From contig NC_003070.9 in assembly GCF_000001735.4 (NCBI RefSeq), forward strand, positions 7,812,001 to 7,876,000: a stretch of 64,000 nucleotides of DNA. Reading direction: 5' to 3'. A model generated the notes under the pieces. The model ran no database searches. It worked only from the letters and a program-made list of their open reading frames with translations, and was not told the DNA's origin. The position numbers and the translations under genes are program-made. Position 1 is the first letter of the stretch, and each line of letters starts with the position of its first letter. Below are positions 1 through 11,774 of the stretch, piece by piece. Source of the DNA: Arabidopsis thaliana. Lineage: Eukaryota > Streptophyta > Magnoliopsida > Brassicales > Brassicaceae.

Positions 1-386
1 TGAGAAGATAAAATTTTCCGTTACAAATTAACAACAAATTGTGTAGTAAAAGGTTATTTATGTGTCAGATTTTTCTTTTTTGTTGTCTTCTCCTGACTAT
101 AACTTCTATGGCAGTGTAATTTTGAAAAAAAAAAGAAACAGAACACATATAAGAATAACATAATGAAGATAAGATTTCTTTTTTTTTGTGAAAATTAAAG
201 AAGATAAAACTTGATTTGCTTTTCGCCCATAAAACTATAAAATGGTGTTGCCAAAAAGAATAGTATACAAAAATAACACGACTCTTCATCGTCTTCTCAT
301 GGCAAAAAAAAGTTCACTTTTTTATGGGTTGTTGGAAAAAAATATGAATAAATTTTTAAAAATGGTATACATAAATAAATAATACA
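1..386. other. 3' flank of the MADS gene, no further gene seen
   Basis: A/T-rich sequence downstream of the minus-strand MADS gene, expected to hold its 3' UTR. A 74-residue open frame at 65-289 (-) is rich in Phe and Lys, typical of read-through of A/T-rich DNA, and has no recognisable domain. I see no RNA gene here. Confidence 0.6.
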
Positions 387-2259
387 TTATTGGCTACTGA
401 GTTGAGGAACCTTTGTTTCATAGTCGGAGACTTCATGATCAACTTGTGTCTCCGCCGTCACTCCCGGAATATCACTCTGCTGAGCTGGCATCATCTCTTC
501 TATACTGGGACCCACACCTTCATGCTGGCACATTGACCAAAAAAGTCAACATTTTTAACTTAAGTTATTAAAGACAAAAAAAAAGACCAAAAAAAACCTG
601 TTGCTGCATAGAAGCGAATAAGGCCGAGGATGAATACGCCTGAGCCCACTCAGGGAACATTTCACCATTGTGGTTCGTCACGTGGCATTCACTCATGTTG
701 TTTTGGTTCGAGCTTGAGCTACTTCCTTGCAACAATGGTTCATACATTGCCGATGATAATTCTCTGCCAATTTTACATTTCTTTAAAGTAAAAATTTACT
801 GAATTTTCTTGATCAAGATTATAAAAAAATGTGAAAAGTTTACAAATCTTCTTGATCAAAGAAAAAAAAACAATTATAGTACCTGAGTTGGTTAGAATGG
901 GCCGATGCATCAAACAAATGGGTTTGATTGGTCCCATTTTCAGGTAGCCAACCTTCAACGACGTCATTTACAAAAGGACCACCAATGTTTGGTTGCATAG
1001 TAGATGCTTCATACGAAGATAAATGGTTGCTCATGAGATGGTCTCGCCGTTGGACAACATGTGTTAGAGTGTCGAGAAGTTGCTTCTCAGAAACTTCGTA
1101 TTCCTCCATGGTCGTGAATCTTATTGGATCCGGTTCGTATCTCCTGCTCATATTATATAGTAAGCAATCATGATTTGAGTTAAAAAAATTATAAACTATA
1201 ACATATAACATTTATTTTTCGAGTAAAAACCTTAGTTCTTCTTCTGCCATTTGGAGTTGTTGTTGTAACCTACAAACTTCATGCTCAAGTTCCTAGATTT
1301 CCGATTTCAAGCGAGACATTTAGAAATATATCTATGTCTTCTAATTAATTGATGGAATAACGATTAATTACCTCGACGTCAGAGTTGATAGCTGCAGGGC
1401 TTTTTCAAAATAATTATATGAAAGAAAAAAAAAGTTTAGTGTATAGTTTAAATGTGTTTTGAAGGAGTGTATCTTGGTAAACATATGAAAATTATAAAAT
1501 CAATTATAACGACAAACCGAAGGAATTTACGGACTTCGTGACTTGAAGAGCGATGTCATTTTCAGTCTTGAGTTGCTGCAGAATCCTTAGTAGACACTTT
1601 CACATAACAACAACATTATTCTTGACTTTAAGGAAACAACATAATGAGGAACAAACTAATCACTATGATTAGAACTAACCTCTTTGTTTTGAATATCTCT
1701 GCAAACAAACCAAAAAAGAAAAGAGAGGGTCATGAAAAATTTATTATACCCATATGATCAAGTGTAATGTAACAAAAGAAAAACTGATATACATACGGGC
1801 GTCTATTCTGGTCAGGAAAGTATAGAGCACTGAAAGAAAACAAATCAAATAACCAAAGTCAAAATTTACTAAAAATGTAGTAATTTATAAAACTTGGAAA
1901 AGAAAGTAGTTTTTAGCGTACCTCTCTCGTTCTTGTTTAGGAAGATTGATGAATCTTGAAAAAACGTCTTCAATCCTAAAGAGACAGAGAACTAAGATAT
2001 GATATGGTCCAAAACCTAGAAAGCTAGCAATGGAAAATGTTAATGAAAAAGGGGTAAATTAAATGATGTAATACCGAGTTTTTCCGGAGAAAAGGCTAAG
2101 GCGATCAGAAGGAGAGAACATGATAAGAGCAATGTCGATATCACAAAGAATCGACAATTCATAAGCTTTCTTAATCAAACCATTTCTACGTTTTGAAAAC
2201 GTAACTTGTCGATTCGTTGTGTTCTCTATTCTCTTGATTTCTAATTTCACCCGACCCAT
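387..2259 (-). CDS. AGL104: MIKC*-type MADS-box transcription factor, AGL104-like
   Basis: Multi-exon gene. The first exon (2259 down to about 2075) encodes the whole MADS DNA-binding domain, residues 1-61, starting [13 protein letters not shown] with the [11 protein letters not shown] core. Many short exons follow (near 1975-1922, 1829-1797, 1698-1680, about 1575-1535, 1405-1370), encoding a weak Keratin-like region with the FPDQNRR and [17 protein letters not shown] stretches. Then comes a long exon near 1150-885 containing [20 protein letters not shown]. The last exons encode [19 protein letters not shown] and end at a TAA at 389-387. Total is roughly 330 residues. Early fine exon splitting and the extended I/K region are typical of MIKC* (Mdelta) proteins, which in Arabidopsis act as AGL104/AGL66/AGL30/AGL65 heterodimers in late pollen development. 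The name rests on memory of the AGL104 sequence. Exon ends in the K region were chosen to keep frame and are less certain. Confidence 0.93.
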
Positions 2260-3157
2260 ATTGGCGAAGCAGGAAGAGATTTTGATTCATCCAAATCGTA
2301 AGTTGATATAATAATGCTGATCAGTAATCTACAAAACTTCAATCCAAAAAATCCTTGTTTGAAAATAATTTTGTTAATATATACGGAAGGAGGATGAAGA
2401 AAACTGCTTATAATTAGGCGAGTTAATAGGAACTAAAATTAGAATTTTTGACTATATTCCTTCTCTAGCCTCGTTTCGTTGTATATCGTTTTGGAGATTT
2501 CTTAAGTTTGCTCTTCTTTTTTCATCAAAATCTTTGGATAAACGGTGATGAGATTACGAGATACTCATATGCTGTTTAAGCATCAAAGACGCTAACTTTT
2601 ATGAGTTTGATAGCTAAATAGTCCTCATGATACATCATAGCGCAGAGTTTGTTGTCTTTTTCGTCGACTCTATGAACTATCTTCACTAAAAATGTCCCAT
2701 TAACACAATTTCAGTTAATGTCTCGACTTTTGTTTGCCTTTGAATATATATCAAACATTGAGGGATGTAACATTCAACCACCAAATTTCCAAATAATCAG
2801 AGCCAACGATTAAGTCACAATTACTGAGGACTAAATTTCTGATTTAACACTTGAGACAAAAGTGGGAACATGAGAGTACAACAACAAAAGAGAAACAGAG
2901 TTGGATCACAAATCATCGAGGAAATGTCTTAAATCACCTGAAACACACATAAATAGACAACATCAATAGATAATGCAGTAACAGATCTCTTTAGCTAGTT
3001 TCTTGAGATGAAACAAAAAAACACAACAATGGTTTCATCAGATCACACACAATCTGCAGATCCATTGTCCCAATTCATAAACTCAGATGCAAGTAGCAGT
3101 ACTAATGAGAGTCGAATGATCTCTGTTACCTATGAAGAAGTAGTGAATAGACCAGAA
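2260..3157. other. Intergenic: promoter of the MADS gene and 3' UTR of the next gene
   Basis: Non-coding region between the MADS start codon and the stop of the small minus-strand gene. It should contain the promoter and leader of the MADS gene. A plus-strand open frame at 3008-3232 (74 residues) overlaps the coding exon of the neighbour in antisense and is probably a shadow. No other structure seen. Confidence 0.5.
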
Positions 3158-3577
3158 TCAATGATGAGTATCGTCGAAAACCCAAGGCTCATGCAAGAAA
3201 AGCTCACGACCATTCATTGGAACACGACCTGAAGCTATGTCCTCTTGTCGTTTCCTTGCTGCTTCAGCTTGTTTGGCTAATAACTCAGCATCCTTACAAG
3301 TAAACAACAAACTTAGGTTAATCAATAATGATGATTCTTTTGATTAACTTTATGTAAGATTCATTACATGAAAATAAACAACGAGGGCTTCCTAAAGATT
3401 ATGCGTTTGAGTAGAGATATCAAATCTAGGGTTCTTCAAATCGATATATTCACTAGGAATCAACATGTAAAGGAGAAAGAGATAGAGAGATACCTTTTGG
3501 CGTTTCCAAGCGAGGAATTGATCTTTAGAAATTGAAATCTGTGTAGGTTTTGGCGTTTCTCCATTACCGGCTCCCAT
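3158..3577 (-). CDS. 72-residue DFRP/ZC3H15 C-terminal-domain-like microprotein
   Basis: Two exons: 3577-3494 (28 codons, MGAGNGETPKP start) and 3292-3158 (44 codons plus TGA). They are joined in phase 0 by a GT-AG intron, so the protein is 72 residues. It has a flexible N-terminus, a QFLAWKRQK segment, a charged Ala/Lys/Arg/Glu helix and a GRVPMNGRELFLHEPWVF tail ending DDTHH. From family knowledge, this order (VT-x-FLAWK, charged helix, SGREVFEFRPELV-like tail) is that of the DFRP C-terminal region of ZC3H15/Tma46. Those proteins bind DRG GTPases and normally carry CCCH zinc fingers upstream. No zinc-finger residues exist here. This looks like At1g22140. A role in DRG binding, perhaps competing with the full-length protein, is inference only. 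The start is the first ATG in a good context and no upstream in-frame coding is visible. Confidence 0.8.
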
Positions 3578-5684
3578 CGTTCAACGTTTTTCTCTCAACG
3601 CACGAATTTCAATATTTCTCTATTTTGATCTGTTTTTCTTCATAGGTTTCGTGATAATTATTGTTTTTTAAACGACAGCGTATTGATTGTCCCATCATAA
3701 GTTTCCTTTTCCTCGTTTCGTCGTCGTTTCAATGAATAGCTAAGATTGAATCCGATGGTCGTCATTTTTTTGTTATTTTCTTAAATTTTGAGTATGAACG
3801 AATACGAAATTGAATGGAGGAGGTTTAATCTTCGTGCTTGTATTGGTCCACTATAGTTTATTAAGATTTTCGAATGATAATGATACATAACTATTATCAC
3901 AATCGATGGACTCTCTTTAGGATCCTAAAATTGTCTAATCATACATTACGGTTGCTATATTGGTGTCATTTTGCCAATGTGTATGTTTTTTCGTTTCTTT
4001 CTTGGTTTTTTTCTATCATGTGAATTTTATATAAAATTATCAATGGTAGGATATTTGATAGATTACAAATATACACCGGCGTAAACACAAGATTTTCCCA
4101 AACTCTATAAAAATGAAGCAAAGTAGTACTATGAGATAGAGGAGATCGAGCGATAGGAGAGTAAACCCATAATAGTATCTCTAACCCATCTCTATTTTAG
4201 AGATAAAAATAGAGATATGTTGAAGTGAAATTAAAGTAAAAATAGAGTATTGAGATAAAAATAGAGAAAAGTTAAAAACAATTAAACCCAATAAAACTAG
4301 AATCAAACCAAACCAAACCAAACATCCTATTTCCAAGAATTATTTTGAGAGAACGAAATGAAAATGCTCTCAACCAACCATTGCTACTCAAGACCTCTAC
4401 ATATTACAATCTGCATTAAAACATCAAGAGAATCCTAGACTAATGAATATGTTTTTTGAGCATTTATGTTTATTTTGTCAACATCAGATTTTAATCAACA
4501 AAAAAAAGTTCAATGTCATATTTTGGTTTTTCAGTATGGCGATATATATAATCAAAAGCGTCATATAAAATTGTAATTCTCGCCCATTGCCAATACAAAA
4601 CTACACAAAACGAGCATCACCTTTTACCAATTAAGTATTGAAATGCTATTATCTAAAGGCAATTAATATGAGTCCTCCAATGTAATGGTTAATCAATATA
4701 TTCGCGAATTGTGCTTAGAAATGAAGCCAAATTGAAAAAAGTTTGTCAGTATTATTCGTGAACCTACCATTTTGTTGTATTAAAAAAAAGTTTTTTCAAC
4801 GTCAAATTCTTTTTGTAAAGATTCTTTTTTTTGTTTTTAAATAAAGTTTACACTACAAAAAAAAATCCATATTTAAATTACATGATAATATGCGGCTACC
4901 CGTCGATTCTTATGGAGAGGCAAAAGATGGAACACATAACTGAAGTAACTCCAGCCTTCTCGCTTAGGGTTGTTTGACTTTTTATTATTGTATCTCACAC
5001 CATCAACAAAATGATGACTAGTGGCATTTTCTCAAATTTCGGATCTAACTTCTTCGAATCTTTTTTGTTGTTCACTGTAACTTCTAAAACTTGTATCACC
5101 ACATTTACCTTCTTCTTTGTTTTTGTTAAGTTTTTTCATCTTTATGAGAAACAACACAAATATAAAGAAGAAAAGATTCGAGATCCGTATTCTTCTTCAT
5201 TTTGCTTAAGTGAAAACAAATAGTTTTTGTTTATTTCTGTTCCATATCTGAATATTTCCTTATGGAGAAACTTTGATCTGTTTTGATCATCACTTTCAAA
5301 AAAAGTTTTTGTAAGAATATTTTTCTCCTCTTGTTCTACAAAAGAAAAATCATATTCTGCAAAAACAAAAACACGTTTATCTTTTCTTTCAACAATCGGG
5401 ACGTGACTTTTAAAAAATAAAATTCATTGATACTTTTTCTTACCCTCTTTTAATCTTTTTTTTCTGAATAAAATAAAACTTCTTATAATTTCCCCTCTTT
5501 TCTTAAAATTAGGGTTTCTCATTGATATATTTGGAGAGTAGGTTAATCAGTGAACCTGGACAGGATCTAGGTTCCTCCTCTTTAATAACAGACGTTGGGT
5601 TTGTACAATCTGGCCTGACGTTTCCAGTTAAAAAAAAAATAAAGTCCTCTTTATATATTTAGACCTAAGCAAAAATTTCTCCAT
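3578..5684. other. Intergenic region upstream of the sulfate transporter
   Basis: A/T-rich non-coding DNA with the promoters of the microprotein gene (-) and SULTR1;3 (+). 4166-4262 holds several copies of CTCTATTTT and its complement AAAATAGAG in a self-complementary cluster, as in a decayed MITE; the class is not clear. A short (AAACC)n run lies near 4305-4322. A 70-residue ATG-started frame at 5011-5223 (+) has no recognisable domain and is probably chance. Confidence 0.45.
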
Positions 5685-6304
5685 AGAAGAACTTTGAAGG
5701 AAAAAAAGAGAGGCTAAATCAAAGATCGAATTCGTCACTGTATTTATTTTCCAGGTAGATATGTAATGCTTTTTTTACCTTCCACTATCAATGGTTTTGT
5801 TCTTTCTTTTGCTATATTCGTCGACTTTATGATGATTCCCTTATAAATCGATTTCAATCGTAAGATGTGTTTTGCCTTTTCTCTATTCTAAATTCACAGG
5901 CCTTTATTATATAATTACATGGATATTCGGCATTATACGGTTTTAGAAGAACCTAACCAATTTTCCATCACCCAATAATTGCTAGTCTAAAAGTGATTCT
6001 AAGACGACGTATGTATATAGCATAAGAATTTTCACTATAAGTCAATTAATCGTTTGGTGTAGGAAGTTTAGCCAAAAGTTACAATGGTAAACGTTTGCGG
6101 CAGCTAAATCAATTTGATTGTTAGTGGAGATACTAATACGAACTTACTAGTGCGAACAAACTAATTTCTTATTCTTAGGGGTGCTAATGGCGTTTTTTGG
6201 CAACTAGGGCCACTTAAGTTTTTTTTTCCTGAAGTCATCTTCTTTCTTAGTTACGTTAACGATGTTTTTGAATGTAAAATATTACTATTTTTTTTGGCAA
6301 AACA
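5651..6304 (+). promoter_or_regulatory. SULTR1;3 TATA-like box and 5'-leader intron
   Basis: A TATATATT motif at 5652-5659 lies about 700 bases before the start codon. The likely leader runs to a CCAG|GTAGAT donor at about 5754/5755. A T-rich tract ending AACAG at about 6304 is a good acceptor, leaving a second leader exon of about 56 bases before the ATG at 6361. The 550-base leader intron is inferred from the splice signals alone. Confidence 0.5.
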
Positions 6305-6360
6305 GGTTGACATTTCTATAAATACGTCTCTTCAGTGTTTGCTACAAAACACACATAGCA

Positions 6361-9344
6361 ATGTCGGCTAGAGCTCATCCTGTGGACGATGACGGAGAGA
6401 TTTCCCCGGTGGAAAGATCTTCCCCGCGGCAAGCAAATACACCGTATGTCCACAAAGTCGAAGTTCCTCCTAAGCAAAACCTTTTCAATGAGTTCATGTA
6501 CACTTTTAAAGAAACTTTCTTCCACGATGATCCTCTAAGGCATTTCAAGGACCAGTCAAAATCCAAAAAGCTCATGCTCGGTATCCAGTCCGTCTTTCCG
6601 GTTATCGAGTGGGGAAGAAAATATAATCTTAAGTTGTTTCGCGGCGATCTTATTGCCGGTTTAACCATAGCCAGTCTCTGCATTCCTCAGGTTAGAAAAA
6701 AGGTTCAATTACTTCTGCCACAAGTTACTTATGTAAGAAAGCATAAACTGATATGTATTCAAATGGTTTCAGGATATTGGATATGCAAAGCTCGCGAGTC
6801 TTGACCCTAAGTATGGTCTATGTAAGTTAATATCAATATCCTAATTAAGCCTCATTTACGTTTTTATTGTATGTTTTCTTTGAAAATGATACAACAATTC
6901 TTATTATTGGTGTTTTTTTTTGTTTCAAATTCTTGAATAGATTCAAGTTTTGTTCCTCCGTTGGTGTACGCATGTATGGGAAGCTCAAAGGATATAGCGA
7001 TTGGACCCGTTGCAGTGGTTTCACTCCTATTAGGTACTCTGCTTCGTGCTGAGATCGACCCCAACACAAACCCTAATGAATATCTCCGCTTAGCCTTCAC
7101 CTCCACGTTCTTTGCCGGTGTCACTCAAGCAGCACTCGGATTCTTCAGGTAACATACTAAATACTAATTCCAACCTCACATATAAACTATGCATCAAGTT
7201 TAGAGATTCTTGTTTATCTAAAACTTCTTAACTTTGGTTTCAGATTGGGTTTCTTGATCGATTTCTTGTCCCACGCGGCGGTGGTAGGTTTCATGGGCGG
7301 AGCAGCCATCACCATTGCGCTGCAACAGCTCAAAGGCTTCCTAGGAATCAATAAGTTCACAAAGAAAACCGATATCATCGCGGTTCTTTCTTCCGTAATC
7401 AGCTCAGCCCATCACGGAGTAAAGAGTCTTTCAATCACTCTGTTTTTAGTATCTTTCACTCTTTATGTATCTTCACCGTTTGATATCAAATGCTTGCAGT
7501 GGAATTGGCAGACAATACTCATTAGTGCATCGTTCTTGATCTTCCTTCTCATCTCCAAGTTTATCGTAATTCACCGAACCATCGATTGCAATCTCTTGTT
7601 GATTTCTATTTCCTTGTTCTTATATGATCTTCTGATAAAAACAGGGGAAGAGAAACAAGAAACTGTTTTGGATTCCAGCTATTGCTCCGTTAGTATCTGT
7701 CATCATTTCAACCTTCTTCGTCTACATAACCCGAGCCGACAAGAAAGGAGTTCAGATAGTAAGCATAACCTTATAGGCTTAAATATATAAACCCTAAAGT
7801 TACTTGCGATGTAAGTTATTTTACTTTGCCTTGTCTTAATTTTCTTCTCCTCAGGTGAAACATCTTGACAAAGGTCTGAACCCTTCTTCTTTGCGTCTAA
7901 TATATTTCTCGGGCGATTACCTTCTCAAGGGCTTCCGCATAGGCGTTGTCTCAGGCATGGTTGCCTTGACGGTACTTACTTACATAAACCCTAAAATTTA
8001 TGTTTTACTATTGAATTTTGATTTAATATGTAAACGTAAATGCAAGCACAAATCTTTGTAACAGGAAGCTGTAGCGATAGGAAGAACATTTGCAGCAATG
8101 AAAGACTACCAAATCGATGGTAACAAAGAGATGGTAGCATTAGGAGCAATGAACGTAATCGGTTCAATGACCTCTTGCTATGTATCCACCGGTTCTTTCT
8201 CAAGATCCGCCGTCAACTTTATGGCCGGATGTCAAACGGCAGTCTCCAACATCATCATGTCCATTGTCGTCCTCTTAACGCTTCTCTTCCTCACTCCTCT
8301 TTTCAAATACACACCCAACGCAATTCTTGCAGCGATCATCATCAACGCTGTGATTCCTTTGGTTGACGTTAATGCTACCATTTTGATCTTCAAGATCGAT
8401 AAGCTCGATTTTGTTGCTTGTATGGGGGCTTTTTTTGGTGTCATCTTTGTATCCGTAGAGATTGGCCTTCTAATAGCCGTAAGTCCCAAGAAAACAGTAC
8501 CATATGTGTGAATTGATAGGTTTTGCAGTTTTCTTGGCTGATGTTTTTGGGTGTTAATGTTTTAGGTGGGGATATCTTTTGCCAAGATACTTTTGCAAGT
8601 TACGAGACCTAGGACAGCGATTCTTGGAAAGATACCAGGGACTTCGGTTTACAGGAATATCAATCAGTATCCTGAAGCGACTAGGATTCCGGGAGTTTTG
8701 ACAATTCGTGTTGACTCCGCGATTTACTTCTCCAACTCCAATTATGTTAGGGAAAGGTATGAGATCGAATCATGAAATCAAGTTTGAACTGTTACTTGTT
8801 TCACAAGAAATAAAGTGTGTAAAACCTTACAGTTTTTGGTGTTCTTGAAATATGTAGGATTCAAAGATGGTTGACAGATGAAGAAGAGATGGTGGAAGCT
8901 GCAAGATTGCCTAGGATCCAGTTTCTTATCATCGAAATGTCACGTACTGAACTAACTCTTTATTTTTACATATAGATCGCTATGAGGTGATGACTTCTGA
9001 TTCACGTCAAATGATTTTTATTATACATTTTTAGCTGTTACGGACATCGATACTAGTGGTATTCACGCCTTAGAAGACTTGTATAAGTCTCTCCAAAAAC
9101 GAGACATTCAGGTACACACCATAAACCAAAGCTAAGCCTAGATTCTAAAGAAGTTATTATGAAACAGACTAACACTTCTTTTGGTTGTGTGCCAAAACAG
9201 TTGGTTCTAGCGAATCCAGGACCGCCGGTCATAAATAAGCTACATGTTTCTCACTTTGCGGACTTGATAGGACACGACAAAATCTTTCTGACGGTGGCTG
9301 AGGCCGTGGATTCTTGCTCCCCTAAACTGTCCGACGAGGTCTGA
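6361..9344 (+). CDS. SULTR1;3: High-affinity sulfate transporter, SULTR1;3-like
   Basis: Proton-coupled sulfate importer of the SLC26/SulP family, plasma membrane. I read about 13 exons, for example 6361-6690, 6773-6821, 6941-7148 and from 7244, ending in a TGA at 9342-9344; about 656 residues. The N-terminal hydrophilic stretch (MSARAHPVDDDGE) leads into a transmembrane domain beginning LKLFRGDLIAGLTIASLCIPQ. The sulfate-transporter signature lies around SSKDIAIGPVAVVSLLLG, with further membrane segments in VGFMGGAAITIALQQLKGF, SVIISTFFVYI and the long exon 8098-8480. The C-terminal exons form a STAS domain with the TDIDTSGIHALEDLYKSL core and end in CSPKLSDEV. Two introns (after SAHHG and after LLISKFI) stay open in frame for a while, so naive ORF reading runs through them. 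Close relatives are SULTR1;1 and SULTR1;2. In Arabidopsis SULTR1;3 is known for phloem loading of sulfate. Confidence 0.95.
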
Positions 9345-11110
9345 TCCGGAGAAGAAGAATCTTGATGATGAAGCAAAATGATATAAAGTGTTGTATGTTG
9401 TATAGACTGAATTGAGTAGTCAGTGACTTTGCTCTGTTTATCTTTTATCTATCCCCAATCGTGTGACGTAGAGGTCAAGTGTAAAAGTTGACCTATATAG
9501 AGCTTTTTTTAGAGTCGTGATAAGCTTGGATTTACTGGATTAGTTTTCGTTATTGTTTTCAATAACTTTGAACTATAGAGATTATATAATAAGTTATAAT
9601 ATATAAACGAATAAAATCGGAACCCAAACATTAACATCTGATCAACGTAATGCAACGAGCGACTTTATTGCTACTATTATTGGTGGGGAAACCTTGACAA
9701 AACGTTTTGTGTTCAAGATTCGAACATTGAAAAAAAAAACAATGAAAACATTTCTCCGTAAATAATTATGTGTGGACCAGAAGTTGAAACCCACTTGTGT
9801 ACACAATAAACTAGATTAAGACCTTTGTTTATTTAAAATAATAATGGCTTAGACGTCTAAGCGTTAGACGGTCGTTATCTAGATATCAATTTTCTTCATG
9901 TATTATTATCTAGTTGATAGACCTAGTTTGATGTTTTAGGTGCCTATTAGATACGTTTGGCAATCGATCTGTTTTTTTAAATATAAATTAACTATAAAAT
10001 CATAAACCATTATATTTTAAACGAATTTGACTAAAACAATTTAACCACCGTGCAAATAGAATTATAAAACCGTCTGTAAAAAAAAAAAACTCACATCTCT
10101 TCTCGAAAACATTAATTGAGAAATAAAAATGGTACAAAACGTAAGATTTTGAGACCGACCATTTTGTACAATGTGCCAACTCTGTTGTACTGTAATCGAG
10201 TGTCCCCAAATGCACCAATCAAAACGAGTTAGCACTTAGCACTACTTGTTTTTTGTGCATATTTTTTATAACAAAAAACAAAAGATGCTAAGGACTATCA
10301 ATCAATCAATGTTCCATCAAATGATAATAATAAAAAACTGTTTTGTTTTGTCATAAAATTTTGAAATGGTATTATAAATGGGAGGTCAAGTGATATTGAA
10401 ATTTGGCTTGGGAAGTGGTGAAACGTTGGAGGCCCTTTTTACTATTGTAAAGAGACATATCGGTCACAGAAGTGGACAATGTAGCCCAGAAGTTAGGAGC
10501 TATAATACAACATTTTCACTTTATTTCTCATCCATTTTTAAAACTTTTCACTTTTTTTCCTCAAATTTTACTATTTTATATAAATGTCATCGATGGATAA
10601 ACTAATGAGTGATTCAGCCAAATATTTTGAATAACTTTATTTTTTTATTTTTTTATTTTTTTTATTTTTTTATTTTTTTATTTTTTTTATTTTGAATAAC
10701 TTGAGTTTAACTAAGATTTCAGATGATTTTAAGTGAATTTATGGAACAAAGATTTGCTAATTTATTAGTTTAATAGCCTTACATTTTAAGACATATCTAT
10801 AAATAAAATAACTAATAACAAGTATTTAGCAAAAAAACAAACTAATAACAACAAGTTTTTTAAGAGTTTAAATTTGCTTGATTGTTATTCTAAATAATAC
10901 AATTTCAATTGTATGATTGAATACACCTACACAAAATAATTGATTTAAGAAAAAGAAGAAGACAAAATAATTTGTGAAAGAAGAAGAAAAAAAAAGCAAT
11001 AATAACGAATAAAATAAACACTTAAAGAATCGGAATCATGACGTGTCGTAATTAAAACGGGAATAGAATCGATCAGACAAACTCAACGGCTCAGATTAAC
11101 TCCTCAGTTT
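9345..11110. other. Intergenic region, T-rich, with a simple repeat
   Basis: 3' UTR of SULTR1;3 followed by A/T-rich DNA and the promoter of the FLZ gene. Apart from the simple repeat listed separately I see no gene. Short frames at 10000-10218 (-) and 10378-10605 (+) show no domain. Confidence 0.5.
10637..10694. repeat. (T6-8 A)n simple repeat with duplicated flank
   Basis: About eight units of TTTTTTA to TTTTTTTTA in a row. The tract is bounded by two copies of the motif TTTTGAATAACTT (10626-10638 and 10691-10703), as if the flank was copied along with the T-run by slippage or unequal exchange. Confidence 0.75.
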
Positions 11111-11293
11111 ATGGCTCTTCTTTTATCTTCTCTGTCTCCTCTTTTCTCACTTCCCTCTTTCTCTCTTTCACTTTGCTCTGTTCACTCAGAGCATCAAATA
11201 AACAAAAGAGAGAAACCAAAACCACACAAGACTAACGATGTTGCTAGGGAAGAGACAGAGACCACCAATAAAGAGAACCACGAGTCTATCTGA
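11111..11293 (+). other. Possible overlapping upstream ORF of the FLZ gene
   Basis: A 60-codon ATG-started frame begins in a CT-rich leader-like tract and overlaps the FLZ coding start (11238) in another frame, stopping at 11293. The N-terminus is Leu/Ser-rich and signal-peptide-like (MALLLSSLSPLFSLPSFSLS). It matters only if the FLZ transcript starts upstream of 11111, which the sequence does not show. Confidence 0.3.
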
Positions 11294-11774
11294 GATTAAG
11301 TTCGATTTGAATCAACCTAGCGAACAAGAACCATCCGATCATCAGATTCAGCTTGTGAACGTTGATGAACATCGTCAAGTTCATCAAAGATTGTTAGATC
11401 AACGGCTTTTAGCGATGGTCTCACCAAGAGGTACACAGAGAAGACACTCAAGTGATTATTCTGAAGATTTTCTAAGATCTTGCTCTCTTTGTAAACGTCT
11501 TCTTGTTCATGGCCGTGACATCTATATGTATAGGTATGAGTTTAGGACCTAAAGATTAATCTCATGGTTTTGGTTTGATTAGATATGTAATTAACGATTT
11601 GGTTTTGGTTGTTAAATTATGAGCAGAGGAGATAGAGCGTTTTGTAGTTTAGAGTGCAGGCAACAACAAATTACAGTGGACGAGAGGAAGGAGAAGAAGA
11701 AAGGTTCGGTGAGGTCCACCATCGTCGTCGCCACCGGAACCACCACAGGAGAGAGAGTTTCCGCCGCCGTGTAG
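11238..11774 (+). CDS. FLZ-type (DUF581) zinc-finger protein
   Basis: Two exons, 11238-11533 and 11627-11774, give 147 residues. The FCS-like zinc finger lies at about residues 79-112: C82-x2-C85 in SCSLCKRLL and F104-CSLEC in [12 protein letters not shown], with the usual [13 protein letters not shown] middle. The intron splits the Arg codon of the MYRGD motif, the usual FLZ intron position. The N-terminus is basic and then enters a KFDLNQP segment. Residues after the finger are Lys-rich and end in a Val/Thr tail. FLZ proteins are plant-specific adaptors that bind SnRK1 kinase subunits in nutrient and stress signalling. This is probably At1g22160. Function beyond the family is inferred. The start is the first ATG giving the typical basic FLZ N-terminus. 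Confidence 0.9.

Noticed and set aside
3008..3232. 74-residue plus-strand frame
   Set aside because: Its 3' third is antisense to the DFRP-like gene's last exon, whose homology supports the minus strand.
6375..6683. 102-residue minus-strand frame
   Set aside because: Antisense to SULTR1;3 exon 1; composition reflects the sense codons.
7245..7790. 181-residue frame inside SULTR1;3
   Set aside because: It merges an exon with introns that happen to stay open; transporter homology stops and restarts at GT-AG sites.
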